Assembly: GCF_964340395.1 (NCBI RefSeq)
Contig: NC_135552.1
Coordinates: 7,378,494 to 7,440,493, forward strand
Reading direction: 5' to 3'
From: Glandiceps talaboti
Lineage: Eukaryota > Hemichordata > Enteropneusta > Spengelidae
Length of the DNA stretch: 62,000 nucleotides
Made by a program: the position numbers and the translations under genes. Position 1 is the first letter of the stretch. The number at the start of each line of letters is the position of its first letter. Shown one piece after another: positions 56,487 to 62,000 of the stretch. Under the pieces are notes generated by a model that saw nothing but the letters and a program-made list of their open reading frames with translations, was not told where the DNA came from and ran no database searches.

Positions 56487-57214
56487 AGCTATAACTATAA
56501 CTATGTTTTACTACTTTTACTCTTGAGTTTCACCTCTGACAAATAAAGGTTGCCACAAAAAATGTCTTGTCAAATTCATGGAATTAAAGCAGAACATAAG
56601 TAGCACCATTACCGTTCTTCACTTCCACTTTGAAAGCAACCAGGCTAGACAACCTACGAACGCATGTCGAATGAGGATTAACGGTTTATTTCCGTGAATA
56701 TTTCGACCTTTTAATTTTCATGGTTCGTACTTTCTAATTATTAAGTCAGTAAAATATTAGATCTTAGAGAGAAGTCTCTAAATGCCCTTGCCAATCAAGA
56801 CAGTTCTACTCTTTATCTAGATACAGTGCAAAGTTTGTCTTCCGTTAAGGATGATTTAACCTGATACTTCAATATTCCAATGGACATCTCATTATAATTT
56901 ACATGCCAGAATCTTCCAACGTTAGCCAATGACGCTACAATGTTCTCAAGTTGAGAGAACTCCTGTTTCTAAAACCGATGGCTACTGCTGCAGTGTCTGA
57001 GCAATACTACAATTTTTGATTGGTGGAATCTAACGATTTGCATATAGAATTACAGATGGTTTCAATGACGTTAAATATTGTCAAAAGACTAATGAGTCTT
57101 GTTGTTTAGGTCGTGTTCATTCAGGTTAACGTCCGTATTTGCATATGAATATCTCATTAACGAGGGGATCGTAGTTGACCGTCGGTATAAGTGCTTAGGT
57201 GAAAACCCGCTATT

Positions 57215-57722
57215 GAGTCGCCCACCTGTTGCTGACAAAAACACACAATCCACCTCCGCAGTGTTTTTCAGCTTTTTTACAGTCCCTGTCAGCTCGTATC
57301 AGTGTATAACCAGGCAAGGCTATGTTGTCGATATCTTCTGTAAGCCAGGTTTCGGAGAAACACAAGAGGTTACTGCGTTGGAAATCTCCGTCATATCTAA
57401 CAAGGGCAGTTAGTTCGTCCACCTTGTTTTGGAGTGATCTCACATTGGACAAGGTGATGGTAGGGAGTGGATCTTTAGAACCACGTCTTTTAAGCCTTGC
57501 TTTCAGACCCCCTCTTGAACCTCGTTTCTTTTTGCTTTTCTTATGGCATGAAACACTGTTGAAATCATATCGTGAAGTGTTGAAATCAATGTTGAGATCG
57601 GAGTTCAACCTAGTATGTTGGAATGTTAGTAGGAATTCACGGCTGTATCTAAGAACAATGGCATCGCTGGAGAGTCCGTGTTCGCTGGTAGAAAAAAACG
57701 CTTGAAACACGGTCAAAAACAA
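57215..57722 (-). pseudogene. Retrotransposon endonuclease N-part
   Basis: Encodes RYSREFLL, a lysine/arginine-rich stretch (KKSKKKRGSRGGLKARLKRR), then the APE endonuclease start TLSNVRSLQNKVDELT, LLCFSETWL (metal-binding Glu) and GGGLCVFVSNRW. It is cut by the ATT-flanked element after ATQ and resumes at 54635. The upstream frame lacks an ATG; an ATG at about 57,770 is in another frame, so a frameshift near the T-rich run at about 57,690-57,700 is likely. Confidence 0.85.
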
Positions 57723-58013
57723 GGCAAATCACAATAACGGATAAAAAGCATTTTCCATCCATACTCACTGAGGTCTAGATAAAATAACACCGATGAATAT
57801 GGTCATTAAACTGCAGCAAAAACGACAGAACAGAGACACGTTGTCGAGCCTAGGGTCAGCCACAGAACAGCGCCCCCACTCTATAAATAACTATTTTAAT
57901 AGCATCGCTATGTATTCAAAAAGTAGCTTTTTTCTTTCTTTTTTCCAAAATCTCAGTGGGGGGGGGGGAAGCTGCCCCTCTTGCCCCCCCCCATAGGCTA
58001 CGGTACTGATATT

Positions 58014-58648
58014 TAACCCGTCTTTTCTGCAAAGAGCAGGAGGTATGGATTACATCCATCGTGTCCCAGGTCGTGGGTTATGGGGCATGATGGGTGTGTT
58101 TACCTTACAACGTGACAGAAAAACACAGGTACTGAAAGTCAAACCACGGTGACATCGTGATAACTGAAGCCGAATCCAACCCGTACACGTGTATCAAACG
58201 ACTATACTGATACAAGGAAGCTCAAAGGTGTGACCACAGGGTAAGTAGGTGGGTTGTGTTAGCAAGTTCAATGATACATGTAAATGCGTTACCATGGCAG
58301 TTGAAGTGTTTGGTCTTGTAATGGCGATATTATATATAGACCTAGCCTAATGGTCAGAGTCAGTCACGTACAGTTTATTTTGCAGCTGGTAACCACATAA
58401 ATCGTACGTCCTTTCTCACTTGAAAGTACGTTCCTCCAAGGTGATGCCTTAACAAACAGTGAACTGTTGACTGTACCCAGTTATCGGACATTGGCAGAAA
58501 TCATATTGAATCACACTTATTTACCTATTCAATCTTATCTAACCGTTCACATTATACTTTTTTACCTCATGATTGTCAAAAAATGTATTACTGTACTTGT
58601 CTACTTGGCAGCAAAAACATTTCACGAACATTTGAGGACATTATTTAA
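58014..58648. other. Continuation of unit 2, matches 29955-30603
   Basis: No gene. Near-identical to unit 1, ending at TTAA (58645-58648). Confidence 0.6.
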
Positions 58649-60640
58649 GGTATGAGGTGTCAAATGCGAATTACGTCAACGACGCAACTTTCCGGCGGCG
58701 GAGACAGAATCGGGCGCTCTTGTCAACATTCGAACGCGAAACAAACCCGTTTCTGGAAGTGAAGTGAAGTGTTATACGTTTTTCGATCGCTGTACGTACT
58801 CTTGAATTGAAGATTTAGGAGTGAACGGAAGGTAATTTCGTATGAGTTTCAGAAGTCCTTGCGAAGAAAATTAGCTTTACTACCATGACTTAAAGAGGAA
58901 CTGTCTTATAAAATTTAGACTTGTTGAAATGTATCAACAACCACACTCCCTATATCGCCGGTCAAGCAAAAACATTAACGTGCGAAACAGAAAAGTTGGA
59001 GTCGGTCACATTAAAAAGATAACACCACGCCCAGTGTCTGACGCTACTAGAATTACACGATTAACCGTAACGTCTGAATACATCCAAGATATTCTACGTG
59101 AGATACCCCAGGTCATAAATGTCTGCTTCTACACAAGTCATCCAAGTTGAGTACCCCCCCCCCCCACAAACAAGCAAAAACATTTTCTTTTAATTTTCTC
59201 CTCAGTTGCTTTGATTTTGACTGCTCGAAATGAAACTGACGTGACACTTGGAAACTTTAATTGCATTATTCAAAAACAACGACTTGTATGGTATTCACAT
59301 GAAATTTACACACTGACCATAATTCCATATCGCCATTAAATGAAGTACTTTGTTTGGGTTTTTGCGTTGTTACTATGGTAACCAGATTTGCTATACAGAT
59401 TGATTCTATGTCGCTTTGGAAGCATATCGCTCGATAGGTCAGCAGTGTCACCAGAGCTAGACGGCGATTGATAGGAGAATGACTCTGGATCATTGTTAGA
59501 CATTATTATGACATTAGAATGACCCTGAATCATTGTTAGATTATTTTTCAGCTGTCTCGCCAACTATAGTATATCACTAGTCACACTAAGGGGCGACGTC
59601 AAAAGATCGATGTTTACAAATCCTACAGAAACGATTTTACTTTTTAATGGGTCTGTGTGTACCCCTAAACATGCAATTATTTATTTTTTTTTAAATATCC
59701 CTTAAATTGAGAAATGGAAGAATTTTCACTATAGCACAGCACTAAAATAAAGTGTCAACAAAAGATCTATTTTTCCTCACTACATACTGGCTTTGTATTC
59801 ATAGCATTACTACATACTGATTTGAAATTGGATGGACATTTTCAATTTTGGCCAATTAAGTTAGGGGTGGGGGACTAAATGTTTTTAGCTTTTTATCCTA
59901 CATTGAACTATTGACACTCCCAATGTGTTGATTTATCATACATGATTATGTACTGACAGAACTATCCCTTGGTACCCATGTGTTCCAGTATTATGAAATT
60001 TCATGTGAATTGTGTCCAAAAATGTTGAAATTTGGAAGGGGGGTGGGTCATAATTATGAATATTATGGCCACTTTAGCTTTGGGAGAAATACATAAACTC
60101 TACACATGAGTAGTTCAGTTGATTTATCATACATATGAACTGACAGAAATATACCTTGGTGTCTGTATGTTCCAATATTATACAATGTCAAGTGATTTTT
60201 GTTCAAAATGTTGCAATTTTGATAGGATGGGGGGTAACATTTTTTACTGGCATTTTAAAGTTAGCATACACACAATGATTTTTGTTGTATAATTATGAAG
60301 AGGCATTGGTACATTATACATATGTGCAAAGTTAAACAAGCTCATTTTAATTTTTGTCAAAATTCAACAATATTTCATAAAAGAATTCTGTCAAAAAATG
60401 TCTAAATTTAGATGGGGTGTGGGGTTACAATTTCAATTCTAGAATTTAAAGGGACGTGGTGACCCACTATTATTTTGTTATTGATAAATAGCTGGAATAA
60501 TACATTGTACACATACAGTATATAAAATAATCTAACACGGACTTTTATCCTTTTTTGCAGTTTTCTTACATTTTTCTTTAAAAATCGTAAAGCAGCTGGG
60601 GATAAAATACCATAGCATTTTATGAAATAATGAATATTTT
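58649..60640 (+). mobile_element. Truncated copy of the TTAA-flanked DNA element (unit 2)
   Basis: Begins ggtatgaggtgtcaaatgcg right after TTAA and matches 30604-32085 directly and 52432-48890 in reverse. Compared with the 30604 copy it has an extra block at about 59590-60290 that is shared with the retrotransposon-inserted copy (49250-49980 reversed), so the unit 1 copy has suffered a deletion there. The far terminus is missing. Confidence 0.8.
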
Positions 60641-61217
60641 GATTTCCAAAAATTTCAAAATTTCGGTGACCATTCATCTTTGTTGATGCTTGAATCACCT
60701 CTGTATTGACACAAATGGCAAACACAGTAATCACCATACCGAATATATGGAGTGTTTTAAAGTAAACACTGATTGTGATAATTTTGAGAGCTGAATCGTT
60801 AATTTGAAGTGGCACACATTGTCTGTAATCCGATACAACATTTCTGAAGTCGGTATGCAGTATGTGCACTTGTCAAACCAAACCAAACCACTTTCTTCTT
60901 CCTTATATGTGACAGAACTGAAGCCAATAAGCTTATTTGTCATAAGCAACTCTAAGATAATACATCAATCCTGATCAAAAAGTTGAGTTGGATGTGGACT
61001 GTCATAGAATCGTATCGTACATTGTTGTCGCAACGTAACAATAACCGTATAAGTCGTTATTTTTGTACTTTTCATTTCTTATAATTGTCTGTCAGAAATT
61101 ATATTATACCAGTATATTGATGGCGCAAATCGAGAGATCTGATTGGTCTAGACATCGAACTAGGACATCTAAAATGAGCGATAATGCACGGCTGGCACGC
61201 GTCCAAATTTTGCGTTG
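60641..61217. other. End of unit 2 with a local inversion
   Basis: 60715-60950 is reversed relative to 32180-32410 in unit 1, while the flanks stay in the same direction. No gene recognised. Confidence 0.6.
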
Positions 61218-62000
61218 ATATATTGATGTGATAAATTTATAAAAGTGACTTCTAACTGAGGACATGGAAACGATGACGGCAGCTATGAACAAAGTCACAG
61301 TCAGCCCAGTAAACAGGCTACGACCTGAAAGTGGCCCCTATGGGGATGGGGTCCAGTTATTTTGTAGCACTGTTGCAGTGACCACAGCACGTCACCAAAA
61401 TGTATGTTTCTGAATGAAAGAGATAACTAATCAGTTTCAAGAACACTGGGCCAGTATTTGACTATTTCGTGTACTTGGTTTTATCAAGGTCATCATTATT
61501 TGGATCTTGATCTTTAGATTAATGATTAGCTGTGATTTACCGATCGAGTGACGCGGTTGTAAAGTTTAGTAAACCTTGAACTAAGCATCGTCGTAAAACG
61601 ATTCGCCTCTTTACGCAGTGTCACGTTGCAGAACTGTGTCAAGGTAAAAAAATATGTTCTATGGAATCGGAAGAGGGTGGGGTGGCTACCGAAAAACGTA
61701 GTGTTCATTTACAAATTGCAAATACAAAATGAAACAATTTACCAATTATGAAGAAAATAAATTTGACGTTAAATTTTATTGTGAATTTATTTATTTATCT
61801 ATTTTGGTTGGGGGAGGTTAGCCTTTTTAAGCTTCAGGATTTACTGTAACAGTAAATGCTAGTTCTGAGTGCAAACTCAGGAAAGATAAGAAGCTTGAAC
61901 ACAAAAAATCAACGCTCAAATATTACATTTAAACAGAAGGGCTTGCAATTGACCATATTTGTTTAGAGATATTCGTTTTTTGTTTACTGTTTACTTTTTT
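61218..62000 (+). repeat. Start of a third tandem unit, cut by the window edge
   Basis: Near-identical to 32690-33480, including the candidate 5' untranslated exon with donor at 61643/61644 and the lone MITE end near 61935. A third sulfotransferase gene would be expected some kilobases further right. Confidence 0.85.

Larger units (their letters stand above)
54639..57211. mobile_element. 2,573-bp DNA element with ATT target duplication
   Basis: The ends are agtgggttttcacctaagc at the left and the complement of agcgggttttcacctaagc at the right (18 of 19 matching). ATT flanks both sides (54636-54638 and 57212-57214), and ATT also precedes the truncated copy at 18832. A 3-bp duplication fits Harbinger- or CACTA-like elements, but the terminal sequence does not decide. 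Removing the element and one ATT rejoins the retrotransposon codons act caa ttt aac in frame. No transposase is recognised. Inside lie a 146-157-bp subrepeat array, a 70-bp hairpin and many ATGCAAAT octamers. Confidence 0.9.
48312..57890 (-). mobile_element. Non-LTR retrotransposon (L2/CR1/Rex1-like), split by two DNA elements
   Basis: On the minus strand, in order: a GC-richer 5' end (about 57890), endonuclease N-part (57722-57215), endonuclease C-part and linker (54635-53584), reverse transcriptase (53580-52437), and C terminus plus 3' end (48587-48312). The 3' end is aataaagttattgaat followed by (gaatt)n, a short-repeat tail as in L2/CR1 elements. It is dead: two large insertions, a TAG at 53581-53583, and frameshifts near 52,735 and about 52,600. 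Clade placement is from motif memory and should be treated as approximate. Confidence 0.88.
46365..58008. mobile_element. hAT-like DNA element carrying nested insertions (11.6 kb)
   Basis: The left end reads cagggccgtggcctg and the right end is the complement of cagtaccgtagccta. Both are followed inward by a run of G and then ggggcag, so the ends are imperfect inverted repeats. The CAGGG-CGTAGCC style of terminus is common in hAT elements. ATATT flanks both ends (46360-46364 and 58009-58013), or TGATATT if the outer ctg is counted as duplication. An 8-bp duplication would be expected for hAT, so the class is tentative. Unit 1 lacks the insert at about 29948. The element's own sequence seems to be 46365-48311 and about 57890-58008, with no transposase frame left. 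Confidence 0.6.

Noticed and set aside
54638-57212. TA target duplication for the 2.57-kb element
   Set aside because: A TA reading leaves an in-frame stop in the closed retrotransposon; ATT closes the frame perfectly and is also found at the other copy (18829).

Overview
The window looks like AT-rich nuclear DNA from an animal, probably a marine invertebrate such as a lancelet or hemichordate; I cannot settle the species. The reasons are spliced genes with GT-AG introns, C2H2 zinc-finger genes, a Golgi-type carbohydrate sulfotransferase gene, a tRNA-derived SINE, a non-LTR retrotransposon, several foldback DNA elements and abundant microsatellites. There are no operons or bacterial features.

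Left part (1-15,100): a 33-bp minisatellite built from a tRNA-like A-box segment runs into a tRNA-derived SINE (343-1450). A 585-bp foldback transposon with a perfect 9-bp target duplication follows (3330-3914). Two paralogous C2H2 zinc-finger genes lie on the + strand: a 9-finger gene (4434-5735) and a 13-finger gene (9856-12393). Each has its coding sequence in one exon preceded by a good splice acceptor. The larger protein has an N-terminal tandem repeat in which each copy carries a SUMO-type KxE motif. Smaller foldback elements lie between and after the genes.

Middle and right (20,456-62,000): a segmental tandem duplication carries a carbohydrate sulfotransferase gene of the HNK-1ST/CHST8-14 (Sulfotransfer_2) type. 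Copy A (coding 21565-25782, 356 aa) and copy B (coding 37823-42045, 352 aa) each have three intact coding exons with matching splice sites, and introns as well as exons are near-identical. A third unit starts at about 61,218 and leaves the window before any coding exon.

Unit 2 is swollen by insertions. One is a 3.7-kb block flanked by (TAA)n (34,081-37,766). The other is a nested transposon stack at 46,365-58,008: a hAT-like element holding a non-LTR retrotransposon on the minus strand. The retrotransposon is itself split by a 2,573-bp element with ATT target duplications (54,639-57,211) and a 3,841-bp element with TTAA target duplications (48,592-52,432). Taking out either insert together with one copy of its target duplication restores the retrotransposon reading frame, which fixes the boundaries and the order of insertion.

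The working genes are the two zinc-finger genes and the two sulfotransferases. They share no evident pathway. The sulfotransferases are inferred Golgi enzymes; the zinc-finger proteins are inferred nuclear DNA-binding regulators. The least ordinary things are the nested stack, the ATT-flanked element loaded with octamer (ATGCAAAT) plus TATA-like modules, and the A-box minisatellite joined to a SINE.
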